Assembly: GCA_029258925.1 (NCBI GenBank)
Contig: JAPDJV010000042.1
Span: 1-35,218 of the forward strand
Origin: Thermoproteota archaeon
GTDB taxonomy: Archaea > Thermoproteota > Thermoprotei_A > EX4484-217-1 > JAPDJV01
Reading direction: 5' to 3'
Length of the DNA: 35,218 nucleotides
Under the pieces are notes generated by a model that saw only the letters and a list, made by a program, of their open reading frames with translations, was not told the origin of the DNA and made no database searches. The number at the start of each line of letters is the position of its first letter. The stretch's first letter is position 1. The position numbers and the translations under genes are program-made. Shown here in pieces: positions 7,966 through 16,479 of the stretch.

Positions 7966-8481
7966 GTGGAGCCCAAACCTATTCACGCACAGGGATTCTT
8001 CACAGTCTCCAAGACAGGTAGATTCGTCGAGATAATAAGGTTCGACTACTATGATCCTGAAGAATATTATGCAGACATATACCATAATGAGGAAAAGTAT
8101 TACTGGGAGACTTGGAAGCTGGCACATAACATGCAGGCCGAGTTAGACAGCGAAGAAGTGTTCATCAACGGCACTCGAACTAAACCTAAGGTTCTATTAG
8201 TGAACATAGAGCATAGTGGGGCACCGGAGCTACCACACGTAACATTCATAATAGAGTTCTCCGGTCCATTGAAGAAGGGTGTTAATACTTATGAGAACGT
8301 TTACGAGGCTGAAGTAGCCGAATACGACCTTGAAGCCTACTGGATATTCCCGCCTGGAACTATCATTAAGTGTTTCGAGGGAGATATGGAGTACGATATT
8401 AAGGAAAGAGTCCTGTATTTGTGGAAGAGGAAAGGGGACTTCGTGAAGGGCTATGAGAAAATAGTATTCGAACTATCATAG
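7966..8481 (+). CDS. Conserved hypothetical protein (171 aa)
   Basis: I do not recognise this protein. It is acidic and rich in Tyr, Glu and beta-prone segments (FVEIIRFDYYDPEEYYADIY, THVTF-like strands, AYWIFPPGT), without a signal peptide or membrane helix. The start is GTG at 7966 behind a G-rich RBS (GGGGGGAA, about 7957-7964). It is divergent from the RHH-like gene across a ~90-nt spacer that holds the palindrome, and could therefore share its regulation. Confidence 0.75.
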   Translation: MEPKPIHAQGFFTVSKTGRFVEIIRFDYYDPEEYYADIYHNEEKYYWETWKLAHNMQAELDSEEVFINGTRTKPKVLLVNIEHSGAPELPHVTFIIEFSGPLKKGVNTYENVYEAEVAEYDLEAYWIFPPGTIIKCFEGDMEYDIKERVLYLWKRKGDFVKGYEKIVFELS

Positions 8482-8587
8482 CTGTATGGAGCCTAATACT
8501 TCAAATACGCTCTACGTAATCTTAAATAAACTCTTACGGAATCTTAGAATAGATTAAGGCCATTGGAGCAATGCCTATAATAATTCG

Positions 8588-9313
8588 ATGGTGTCCTATT
8601 TGAGGGAGATTGTTCTAAAGCTTGTTGAAGTGAAGAAAATTTACAGAGTAGACGGTGTTGAAACCATGGCTCTGAGAGGAGTAGACCTAGAGGTTTACAG
8701 AGGGGATTTCGTGGCTATAATGGGGCCTTCAGGGAGCGGTAAGACTACCCTCCTCAACATGATGGGCCTTCTAGATAAGCCTACAAGTGGGAAAGTCTAT
8801 GTTGACGGGGTTGACGTGACGATGCTCGGCGACAGGGAGATGGCCGAAATAAGGAATAAGAAAATAGGATTTGTATTCCAACAATTCAACCTGGTGAACA
8901 GGCTCTCTGTATTAGAAAACATAGAGTTACCTCTCATACCGCGTAGAATACCTAGGAAGAAGAGGTTGGAGATGGTTAAAAGTGCTCTGCTTAAAGTCGG
9001 AGGAGAACTATCATGGCTGAATAAAAAGCCTACCCAGCTTAGCGGGGGACAGCAGCAGAGAGTTGCAATAGCTAGAGCTATAGTCGGCAACCCTGAAATA
9101 GTCTTAGCAGACGAGCCCACCGGAAACCTTGATTCAGCATCCGCTAAAATCATTATGGAAACATTCATAGAGTTGAATAAAGCTGGACACACGATAATAG
9201 TTGTGACCCACGACCCCGAAATAGCGGCGTGCGCTGAGAAAGTGTATCTTCTGAGGGATGGAGTAATTGTTGGAGAACTTTCTCTAGATAAGTCCAAGTG
9301 TAAAGCGTATTGA
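8588..9313 (+). CDS. ABC transporter ATP-binding protein, MacB/LolD type
   Basis: The ATPase subunit of a MacB/LolCDE-like ABC system. It has Walker A GPSGSGKT (46-53), Q-loop FVFQQFN (Gln99), signature LSGGQQQRVAIARA (151-164), Walker B IVLADEP (171-177), and the switch His in VVTHD. The length of 241 residues is typical. With the large surface protein and the FtsX-like permease downstream it forms a three-gene set. Such systems usually act as mechanotransmitters or extract lipid-linked or surface substrates rather than importing. TATA-like CTTAAATAA lies near 8521. The start is ATG at 8588. Confidence 0.93.
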   Translation: MVSYLREIVLKLVEVKKIYRVDGVETMALRGVDLEVYRGDFVAIMGPSGSGKTTLLNMMGLLDKPTSGKVYVDGVDVTMLGDREMAEIRNKKIGFVFQQFNLVNRLSVLENIELPLIPRRIPRKKRLEMVKSALLKVGGELSWLNKKPTQLSGGQQQRVAIARAIVGNPEIVLADEPTGNLDSASAKIIMETFIELNKAGHTIIVVTHDPEIAACAEKVYLLRDGVIVGELSLDKSKCKAY

Positions 9314-9383
9314 AAAACTTCTTAAACTCTTTCACTGAAATCCTTTATATTCTAGTCTAAGGCAATATTATCAAGGTGACAAT

Positions 9384-12300
9384 ATGGATGCCAGAATCGC
9401 GGCAACTATTATTTTGACATTAATATTTGTCAGCTTAATCCCTCTACCATCAAGCTCTGGAAGCACACAGAGCCAGGCTTTCACAATAGTTAACTGGTGC
9501 TGGGGTTCAACAGATACCCCGGAAAAGGCGTATCCGGGCAGTACTCGCGCAACATACATAGTTCAAGCTAGAAGCGAGCTTCCATATAATGTTTCAAGTA
9601 TTATTGGAACACTCCATCTCCCCCAGGGCTTCGAGAGCAGCGATGGCAAAAACTATACTAAAAGCATTGGAGCTGATGCAGATGGAGATGGAGTAATAGA
9701 GCCTGGAGAAGTAGTTAGATTCACCTATATCCTGAATATAGCTGGAAATGTCACTCCTGGAGAATACCAGGCTCTCCAAGTATTCGAGTACAGTTACATT
9801 GTTAATGGGTCTCTTAAAGTAGATGTTGAAGAAAACACTATTGTACTTGAAGTCTCAAGTTGGCCGTCGGTGGAGCTCTCAATAATTGAAGTATACTGGG
9901 AGGGGGAGGGGCCCTACCCCGGGTCGAGCGATCTATCCCTAGTAGTCAGAGCCAGAAATACTGGTGAAGTAAATGTAGACGGGGGGGACGCTGTACTTGA
10001 ACTAGAATATCCCTTTACTCCAGAGACCATTAGAACATCAATATTACGGGTGGTTCAAGGCGATAGTGTTGAAATAGTGTTTTCCGGAATAAATGTGGAC
10101 TACGATGCTCTTCCAGGGAACTATTCTACTAGCATAAAGCTAGAGTTACAGACAACTCTGTACAGTAACGTGATATACACTGTTGTTGAGGAGGAAATAG
10201 TCACCCTACAAGTAGAGACTCCTCCAACCCCTAAAATTAGAGTAGTCTCCGTTAAGTGGAATAGCAATGTTGCGTACAGCGATTCCCAGTCCATGACGCT
10301 TAGAGTTTCACTGCAGAACTTGGATCAGAATACTATAAGCAGCATAAATGCTAAACTCTACTTGTTTGACGGAGCTACTGGGAGAGATGGTTCAAGAGTA
10401 TTAGAGGACTTCTACGGGCCGTCAATAGGCTACGGCGATGTTGCAGAACTGGTCTTCGGGCCAATATATCTACATGGAGTCCAGCCGGGAACATACAACA
10501 CTTCGCTCACGATAGAGTGCTTGATGAATATTGGTGGAAGCTGGATTAAAGCTGAAACACTCCTCGAAATACCGGTTATAGTAAGCAACTACACTAGTCC
10601 TCTTAGCATAGTGGGAGTTGAATGGCTATATCAGGGTTCACCTGCAATAGCCTTACCGAATGCAACAGACATCGTTTTAAGGTTAAGGATTTACAATGGG
10701 GGGGAATCTTCCACTGGAAGCATAGTTCCCGAAATACAGTTGCCTAAGGGAATGAGGCTTTTATCGATAGGAGGAAGCTGTTTAACAGGTATTGCCCCAG
10801 GATACGTTGGCACGCTGGATCTCCACTTAAATATTTCACAAGCAGTAACTATAGGAGAACACTTAATCCAAGTGAATCTGACATACCAAGTCCAGGAAGC
10901 TGGGGGAATACATGTAGTCAGAGACTTCTTCACAATACCGATTCACATAGACGATCCAAGCCTCTACGATACCACTATTGAAATCGTTGAAGTGTACTGG
11001 GGGACAGCTAGGCCTAGTCCAAACTATCCTGGAGCTAAAATAGCTGAGCTAACGGTGAGAATAGCTAATACTGGAATATATAGTATTAAGGGTGTGAGAA
11101 TCAAGATTGTGGAAGTGGATGGTCCTCTTAGACCAGTTTTAAACGAGACTTATTGTTCCACAATCGTCTCGCCAAGCTCGGACTTCACCGGAACACTATA
11201 CTTCGATATTTCACCTACCGCGGAAAACAGGACATACTATGTCACACTTAGAATAATGTACGCGCTACCTCTCTACGGGTCAACACTAACTAGGTCGAAG
11301 GAGATCACGATACCTCTTAGAATAGAAGAGTTTGCCGCGAGAGAGGAGACTGGGATAATAGTCGTGGAAGATGGGTGGGTAAATAACGTTCCAGTATACC
11401 CATGTACGGAGAACGCAGTATACACTATTACGATAGTGAACACGCTCCCCTTCACAATAAGTGGGATAAAGCTTACACTATTATTGCCAGAAGGCTTCGA
11501 GTCTGATGACAGTAGGTGCGTTGAAGAATATTTGCCAGGCCCTCTGTTACCCGAGCAAGAACTCTCTTCATCGTTTAGAATAGATGTAGGCGAATTGTCT
11601 GAGGGAGTCTATAATGCAACGCTTATAGCTGAATACGTTGTCGAGAGTGGGGGATCGAATTATAGGTCTTGGGACATGTTAATAGTTCAATTAGAGGTTT
11701 CAGGTGAGGGGGAATTAGAGAATGTCTTAAGTTTGTGGGTTGATGGGAGCGCTGGACCGGGAGACGTTGGGAGTATACTGTACACTGTGTTCAGGAATAA
11801 GGGGTTCCAGAGTATGGGCAGTATAGTTGGATACGTTGAGCTTCCGGAGGGAATATTCCTGTCGTTTAATAACAAGTCTACTGCAAGCATTCTACCCTTC
11901 TTCGCCGGCCAGATATCCTCTTTAACCCCATCTACGCTAATAAGTCTAATACAGTCTCAGGTGCCAACATTTCAGGAGTCAAGTTCTCAGGTGAGTAAGG
12001 GAGAGTTCATAGTATTTGAAATCCCATTAACCATAAGCTCCGAGGTCGAGCCAGGCGTCTACAATGGATCGATAACCATAAGCTTCCTTGATCAATGGGG
12101 TAACTGGAGGAGTGTAAAGGAGAGCTTTGAAATACCAGTCCTTGGAAGCACGAAAATACTAGTAGTTGAGGGACCTAAACCCGTCGAACTAAGGGGGAGA
12201 ACCTCTAACATTTCCATAAGACTCACTAACATTGGGTCAAGTCCTATAAGAGACGTCTACGTAGCACTAATTCCATCAACAACTTACCTAGCGGTAGACA

Positions 12301-12923
12301 ACTACATCAAATATGTTAAATTAGTTGAAGCTAGTGGATACGTAGAACTCAACTACACAATATACTTGAACCCGACTCTTCCACAAGGCTACATACCCGG
12401 CGGCTCAATGCCCTTAATCATATCAGTTTTCTACAGAGATGCCGCTGGCCACACCCACGTGCTCAACCAGACTACTGCTGTAATACTCGAACCATTCATA
12501 GATTTAAATGTCATAGAAGTCATGGCTGAACCCATTGAGGAAGGTGTTAGAGTAACTGGGATCATCGTTAACACGGGTATAGCTACGGCCAGAAACTTAG
12601 AAATAGAGGCTTCCATAGGGGGAAACAGTAGTTCAAGTTTCATAGGCGACGTTGATCCAGCAACGCAGACATCTTTCTCAGTCGACATACCCTTTAAGGG
12701 TAAGGCTGACGAAGTCGTCCTGAAAATACTTTACCAAGACTACTTCTACGAGGACTGTGTAGCCGAGTTCATTGTACCGGTCTCAGTAGAAGTTTCCGAG
12801 GTAACCGTCACGCCGACACCGGAAACACCTCTAGACGTATACAAGACTTCAATTACCATAGCGGTAATAGTATTCTTGACCGCGGTAGTTGTGCTCCTAT
12901 GGAAGTACTTGAGGAAGCATTAG
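9384..12923 (+). CDS. Large membrane-anchored COG1361-like surface protein
   Basis: A 1179-residue extracellular protein. It has an N-terminal signal peptide (about 1-27, ILTLIFVSLIPLPSSSGS) and a single C-terminal membrane helix with a basic tail (about 1153-1175, ending WKYLRKH). In between lie at least seven to nine related beta-sandwich units of roughly 110-130 residues, each opening with a phrase like VEVYWG...YPG and ending with PGxYN-type motifs, plus many N-glycosylation sequons. This resembles COG1361/CARDB-like S-layer-associated proteins. It lies between the ABC ATPase and permease genes and overlaps the latter's ORF, suggesting it is the extracytoplasmic partner of the transporter. 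It has its own TATA (about 9344-9351) and RBS AAGGTGAC. Confidence 0.85.
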   Translation: MDARIAATIILTLIFVSLIPLPSSSGSTQSQAFTIVNWCWGSTDTPEKAYPGSTRATYIVQARSELPYNVSSIIGTLHLPQGFESSDGKNYTKSIGADADGDGVIEPGEVVRFTYILNIAGNVTPGEYQALQVFEYSYIVNGSLKVDVEENTIVLEVSSWPSVELSIIEVYWEGEGPYPGSSDLSLVVRARNTGEVNVDGGDAVLELEYPFTPETIRTSILRVVQGDSVEIVFSGINVDYDALPGNYSTSIKLELQTTLYSNVIYTVVEEEIVTLQVETPPTPKIRVVSVKWNSNVAYSDSQSMTLRVSLQNLDQNTISSINAKLYLFDGATGRDGSRVLEDFYGPSIGYGDVAELVFGPIYLHGVQPGTYNTSLTIECLMNIGGSWIKAETLLEIPVIVSNYTSPLSIVGVEWLYQGSPAIALPNATDIVLRLRIYNGGESSTGSIVPEIQLPKGMRLLSIGGSCLTGIAPGYVGTLDLHLNISQAVTIGEHLIQVNLTYQVQEAGGIHVVRDFFTIPIHIDDPSLYDTTIEIVEVYWGTARPSPNYPGAKIAELTVRIANTGIYSIKGVRIKIVEVDGPLRPVLNETYCSTIVSPSSDFTGTLYFDISPTAENRTYYVTLRIMYALPLYGSTLTRSKEITIPLRIEEFAAREETGIIVVEDGWVNNVPVYPCTENAVYTITIVNTLPFTISGIKLTLLLPEGFESDDSRCVEEYLPGPLLPEQELSSSFRIDVGELSEGVYNATLIAEYVVESGGSNYRSWDMLIVQLEVSGEGELENVLSLWVDGSAGPGDVGSILYTVFRNKGFQSMGSIVGYVELPEGIFLSFNNKSTASILPFFAGQISSLTPSTLISLIQSQVPTFQESSSQVSKGEFIVFEIPLTISSEVEPGVYNGSITISFLDQWGNWRSVKESFEIPVLGSTKILVVEGPKPVELRGRTSNISIRLTNIGSSPIRDVYVALIPSTTYLAVDNYIKYVKLVEASGYVELNYTIYLNPTLPQGYIPGGSMPLIISVFYRDAAGHTHVLNQTTAVILEPFIDLNVIEVMAEPIEEGVRVTGIIVNTGIATARNLEIEASIGGNSSSSFIGDVDPATQTSFSVDIPFKGKADEVVLKILYQDYFYEDCVAEFIVPVSVEVSEVTVTPTPETPLDVYKTSITIAVIVFLTAVVVLLWKYLRKH

Positions 12924-12940
12924 GTGAGGAACTGTTGATA

Positions 12941-14146
12941 ATGGTAAGCGACGTAGTGAGGTACGCGTACAAAGTATTGTCTGAGCGGAAGCTTAGAGCA
13001 GCTCTGACAATAGTTGGAGTCTCTATCGGTCCAATAGCAATGGTTGCAATAATAAGCGTGATGCAGGGGTATTCGGAGACAATACTACAGCAGCTGACGA
13101 CTTTCGGCCAGAACACTGTAGTACTTTTCCCCGAGAAAGGATATGTATTCACCGAGAGAGACTTAAACTATATTCGAAGCCTTCCCGAAGTAAGCGAGCT
13201 AACACCCTTCTACTATGCTAGGGGAACGATTAAGCAGAGGGGCAGCACTATGGAAGTTTACATTTACGCCACTAACTTGGACGTAATATTCAAGGTCATA
13301 AGCAATCTGGAGGTTCTAGATGGAAAAATTCCCCCGCCAACATCTAGATCAGAAGGCCTTGCAGGCTACTACATAGTCTACGAGAAATATAGCGGTGAAG
13401 CCGTCCATAGCATTGGAGATGTCGTAACAATAGAAGTCGCGGAAATAGCTTCAGGTGGAATAAAGTTTAGGAAAATACCTATCAGAATAACGGGTGTTCT
13501 AGATAGATACGGGAATGCCCTGTTAGTGGACCCGGACAAAACAATTTTCCTGCCGCTGTCAGCAGGTCCATCGCTTCTCAAACAGGACAGGTGGTCCGGA
13601 ATATTCATAGTTGCCAAAGACGCGTCGCTAGTTGATTCCCTAGTGAAGAAACTTCAAGACACCTATGAGGATTATGTTAGCATGGTTGCTTTCATAAGAA
13701 TTGCTAAAACTGTCAACTCAATAACATCAGCTCTAGACTTCCTACTATACTCCACTTCAATAGCATCCTTTGCTGTCGCAGTGGCAGGAGTAGCTGCCAC
13801 TATGATTACATCTGTCATGGAGAGAACTAGGGAAATAGGGGTTCTAAAGGCTCTCGGATTCACGAGTAGAGACGTCCTCCTAATGATACTCACGGAAGGG
13901 TTAATAATAAGCTTGATAGGGGCAACTATTGGGATAACCATTGGGTCGATAGGAGCACACATGCTTGCATCGGGAGGACTGAGGCTCGGAGGACTGGGAG
14001 TTAAAATAACTGCTTCGCCGAAAATAACCCCCACTCTTATAGGTGAGGCCCTTGGATTAACAGTAGTAGTTGGAATCATGGGAGGACTTTTCCCAGCATA
14101 TAGAGCATCAAAAATACCTCCAGCAGTTGCATTAAGATACGAGTAA
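12941..14146 (+). CDS. ABC transporter permease, MacB/FtsX type
   Basis: The permease of the three-gene ABC set: one N-terminal membrane helix (ALTIVGVSIGPIAMVAIISV), a large extracytoplasmic MacB periplasmic-core-like domain of about 230 residues, then three C-terminal helices with the FtsX-type coupling segment MERTREIGVLKALGFTSRDV and a final RASKIPPAVALRYE. The open frame extends back to 12899, but the ATG at 12941 has a good RBS (AGGTGAGG, about 12922-12929), which overlaps the stop of the surface-protein gene. I prefer it; the product is then 401 residues. Confidence 0.9.
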   Translation: MVSDVVRYAYKVLSERKLRAALTIVGVSIGPIAMVAIISVMQGYSETILQQLTTFGQNTVVLFPEKGYVFTERDLNYIRSLPEVSELTPFYYARGTIKQRGSTMEVYIYATNLDVIFKVISNLEVLDGKIPPPTSRSEGLAGYYIVYEKYSGEAVHSIGDVVTIEVAEIASGGIKFRKIPIRITGVLDRYGNALLVDPDKTIFLPLSAGPSLLKQDRWSGIFIVAKDASLVDSLVKKLQDTYEDYVSMVAFIRIAKTVNSITSALDFLLYSTSIASFAVAVAGVAATMITSVMERTREIGVLKALGFTSRDVLLMILTEGLIISLIGATIGITIGSIGAHMLASGGLRLGGLGVKITASPKITPTLIGEALGLTVVVGIMGGLFPAYRASKIPPAVALRYE

Positions 14147-14202
14147 GCAACAAAAACTTCCATGCAGAAGAATCGGAGAGCATATTCATCAGATATTGCC
14201 CG

Positions 14203-14255
14203 ATGATGATGAGTCCGACCCTTGATAGGTGAAGAAAACTTCTCTCCACTGAGGG
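14203..14255 (+). ncRNA. Possible C/D box guide sRNA
   Basis: The boxes occur in the right order with archaeal spacing: C box ATGATGA (14206-14212), a 9-nt guide, D' TTGA (14222-14225), a 3-nt D'-C' spacer, C' GTGAAGA (14229-14235), a 13-nt guide, and D CTGA (14249-14252). The flanking CCC (about 14199-14201) and GGG can form a short terminal stem. D' and C' each deviate by one base from consensus. Such RNAs direct 2'-O-methylation of rRNA or tRNA. It lies just downstream of the permease gene and may be processed from its transcript. It is a pattern match only, and target sites were not searched. Confidence 0.45.
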
Positions 14256-14322
14256 ATCTAGCATTTCATATTTCAATACAGGATTTTTAGGGTCAGGAAG
14301 CTGTTTCTTGTTTGTAGGTCTT

Positions 14323-15477
14323 TTAAGGTCTTTGTAGGTTCTGGTACGCCTCTTTAGGATTTAGTCCTAGGTATTCGAGTGCTATAATGTATGCTGAGGC
14401 TGTATGCTTATCTAGCCCAATATCTTTACCTATTAGCTCTGCTAATTTACTCGTATAAGAGGGGTTAACGTAATATATTTTGAGTCCATATTGTGATGCG
14501 TGCCACGATATTCTCTCAACGATTTCAATTGTAAACAATGATACTCTCCTATTCCATGTACTATTCCTTCTTTTACCTCTCCTTATCCAAACCCATCTCA
14601 AGTATCCTAGTGTTTTGACGTTCTCTAATACAATTAGTGAACATCCATGATTAACGGCATAGTCTAGCACCTTGTGAATAGCATTCATTATAATACTGAT
14701 TCTCCTTTCACGGCTTAATCCCTGCACTTTAAGTTCTGGGAAGCGAACAGTATAAGTATCCAGCAGAATCCCTTGCCTAGATACTACAGCTAGGTTTATC
14801 CTATCAAGATTAACGTCTATACCGCAGATATTATCTCCATGAACACATCCTTTAACTGGGAGATGGCTCACGTATAGGCTCCATGGAATGGTGACCTGTA
14901 GTTCGCAGTATGCTCTATAAGGTGAATAGTTTAGTAGAACTATTCTCGCTAGATATCCGAGCTTATTCTCCATACCCAGTTTAGCTACCTCGTTGAGAAT
15001 CATATTATACCTCATTGAAGTTCTATACTCTACCTTAATCCTTCTCCAAGAGGTATCATCGAAAACTAGCACCTCAACCGTGTTTCCTCCAACAAGCCTT
15101 ATGTTCCTATTCCCTTTCTCACTAGCATCATTCTTAGCTCCTATTGATTGTATCATCCACCAATCTCCAAGCTCCACATCACTTAAAGAGACATCTTCGC
15201 CCAGCTTCCGTAACGCTATAACTGAGTGTACTATTCCTTGTACTATCTTTGCTGAGCCACGAGCATACCTATTATTATCAATCACGCTCATTGACGCTCT
15301 TACTAAATCCGTGAACCTTGTTCTACCCTGTTTAGCAACATCTAACGCTCTCTGTGTACCCGCCTTAAACCTAGCCATTGTTAGTATTAGCCAATTGGCT
15401 TCATTTCCTTTGATGGTAAGTCTAGCTCTTACTATTGCTTCCTCGGGGATGTATGCATATTGTGAGCGTTGCTTCAT
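14323..15477 (-). CDS. TnpB-like RuvC nuclease lacking the zinc ribbon
   Basis: An IS200/IS605 OrfB (TnpB)-family protein. From ATG 15477 it has 384 residues. The RuvC triad is complete: Asp221 in CGIDVNLDRINLAVV, Glu285 in LIVLENVKTL and Asp356 in IGLDKHTASAYIIA. The usual CxxC...CxxC zinc ribbon between motifs II and III is absent: only about 12 residues separate NPSYTS from the last Asp, and the motif reads DKHTASAY instead of DRDVNAA. No TnpA gene is near, and no obvious hairpin scaffold follows the stop. The start overlaps the AbrB-like gene by 56 nt. It may be an immobile or domesticated nuclease, or an old IS605-type element of a crenarchaeal lineage. Confidence 0.8.
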   Translation of the reverse strand: MKQRSQYAYIPEEAIVRARLTIKGNEANWLILTMARFKAGTQRALDVAKQGRTRFTDLVRASMSVIDNNRYARGSAKIVQGIVHSVIALRKLGEDVSLSDVELGDWWMIQSIGAKNDASEKGNRNIRLVGGNTVEVLVFDDTSWRRIKVEYRTSMRYNMILNEVAKLGMENKLGYLARIVLLNYSPYRAYCELQVTIPWSLYVSHLPVKGCVHGDNICGIDVNLDRINLAVVSRQGILLDTYTVRFPELKVQGLSRERRISIIMNAIHKVLDYAVNHGCSLIVLENVKTLGYLRWVWIRRGKRRNSTWNRRVSLFTIEIVERISWHASQYGLKIYYVNPSYTSKLAELIGKDIGLDKHTASAYIIALEYLGLNPKEAYQNLQRP

Positions 15478-15595
15478 GCCCAAGGTACCTCTCAAGCTCT
15501 TTCTGATGCTTCTTCGGTACGTAGAATCCAATCCTCCCCTTACCAAGCTTAACAAGCCTAGTCCTAACAGTAAATACCTTCTTACACTCAGACAC
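15422..15595 (-). CDS. AbrB-like small protein overlapping tnpB
   Basis: A 57-residue protein with the look of a swapped-hairpin AbrB/SpoVT DNA-binding domain: VFTVRTRLVKLGKGRIGFYV, then PKKHQKELERYLGHEATLTI. The start is GTG at 15595, behind GGTGGCTG and about 35 nt downstream of a TATA element (TTTATAAAT, 15632-15640). A longer open frame to 15691 crosses the promoter and is not credible. The gene ends inside the TnpB-like gene. AbrB proteins act as antitoxins or local repressors, so it might regulate the nuclease. Role inferred from position. Confidence 0.6.
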   Translation of the reverse strand: MSECKKVFTVRTRLVKLGKGRIGFYVPKKHQKELERYLGHEATLTICIHPRGSNSKS

Positions 15596-15626
15596 GTTCC
15601 AGCCACCTATACTAAAAATTGACTGT

Positions 15627-15641
15627 AAAAATTTATAAATA
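15627..15641. promoter_or_regulatory. Bidirectional TATA element
   Basis: AAAATTTATAAATAT contains a near-symmetric TATA box. Leftward, the AbrB-like GTG start lies about 35 nt away, giving a short leader. Rightward, the GC-rich structured segment begins about 25 nt away (near 15661), where transcription would start. It is therefore a good candidate divergent promoter for the AbrB-TnpB pair and an RNA. Confidence 0.55.
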
Positions 15642-15660
15642 TGACTGCACAATATTATAA

Positions 15661-15812
15661 TGATAGTGTATCGGGGCGTCTCCGAGACCACCCGCTCCGA
15701 GCAGTATGCCTGAAAAGTGGATGTTAGCGTGAAGGAGCGGGTGGGAGGGGGCGTACCCCGAAGCCGTGATGAATCGACCTACGGAGACCAAAAAAGACCG
15801 TAGGCGGGGAAC
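15661..15812 (+). ncRNA. Structured GC-rich RNA candidate next to the TnpB element
   Basis: A GC-rich island in AT-rich surroundings that has no credible coding frame. Helices visible on the plus strand: CCCGCTCC (15691-15698) with GGAGCGGG (15734-15741), GGGG-CGTA-CCCC (15748-15759), and CCTACGG (15778-15784) with CCGTAGG (15798-15804). Between the last two lies GAAGCCGTGATGAAT (15760-15774). The GTGATGA and CCTACGG words also occur in the repeats at 1-196 and 27977-28170. A TATA element sits 25 nt upstream. It could be the guide-RNA scaffold of the adjacent TnpB or the left end of that element. Its far end coincides with the truncation of the glycosyltransferase gene. Confidence 0.5.
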
Positions 15813-16463
15813 GGTTCTTAGGGGACCGTCTCCAACTATCCATAGTTCGGCATCTAAGTCTTTGATCGCCCCAGCGACGTCTACGAGTATATCGACTCCC
15901 TCAGTTCTAGAAAGCTTACCTACATACAACAACACTTTTCTCTGACTTGGAATTCCAAGCTCTTTTCTAACATCTCTTGTAGCATATTCGCTAAACTTTT
16001 TCTCCGGATAGTTGGGAATGACTTCTACAGGTTTCCCAAGTCCTTCAACTTCCATTGCTAGGGATGTGGATGCGCAAACTATGTAGGATGCCTTACTCAT
16101 TAACACTGTTTCGAAAATTTTTGCGATTAGAGGCAGAAAGCTCCCTCCGATCTCCCTTTTAACACTATAATACCAGGGACTACGCCTATCGTAAACATAT
16201 TTCCTCCTAAATATGGCTAGGGGGATATATATTATGTCTGGAACGTTTTCAACCCAGTAAAGATCTGCTTTAATAATCGCTATCTCGACAAGAGCTAACG
16301 CATAGTTTAGTAAAGCTCTTATGAGTCTAGGTCCCTTGTTAAAGCGTTTTCTAATACCCCACAACTTCACCTTATAACCGGATCTGACGAGGGTTTTAGC
16401 TATCTTTATAGATCTTGGATGTCTCCATATTTCGAGAGATAACACAAATATTCTCCTAGACAT
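15812..16463 (-). pseudogene. Glycosyltransferase (GT4-like), 3'-truncated
   Basis: The N-terminal two thirds of a GT-B glycosyltransferase: the start at ATG 16463 (MSRRIFVLSLEIWRHPRS), a donor-domain segment VLLYVGKLSRTEGVDIL, and AELWIVGDGPLR. Homology-like sequence stops right after GDGPLR, near 15812. The downstream frame continues to 15633 through the structured element but encodes nothing like the expected donor-site EGFGLPLLEA region, so about 120-150 residues are lost. The gene follows the 2-epimerase gene by 16 nt, in the glycan operon. A functional product is unlikely. Confidence 0.8.
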
Positions 16464-16479
16464 GTTCAAAGCATCCCCA

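Noticed and set aside
14993-15622. 209-codon plus-strand ORF
   Set aside because: It lies fully opposite the TnpB-like gene, whose RuvC motifs are clear, and its sequence (Ser/Leu-rich) has shadow-frame character.
15633-15812. C-terminal extension of the glycosyltransferase frame
   Set aside because: The frame is open but codes through a strongly structured GC-rich element and matches nothing expected of the GT-B donor domain.
15760-15812. C/D box sRNA at the GTGATGA of the 15.7-kb element
   Set aside because: The C box is perfect, but no CTGA lies at a fitting distance downstream, so the site fits the hairpin-GATGAA family better.
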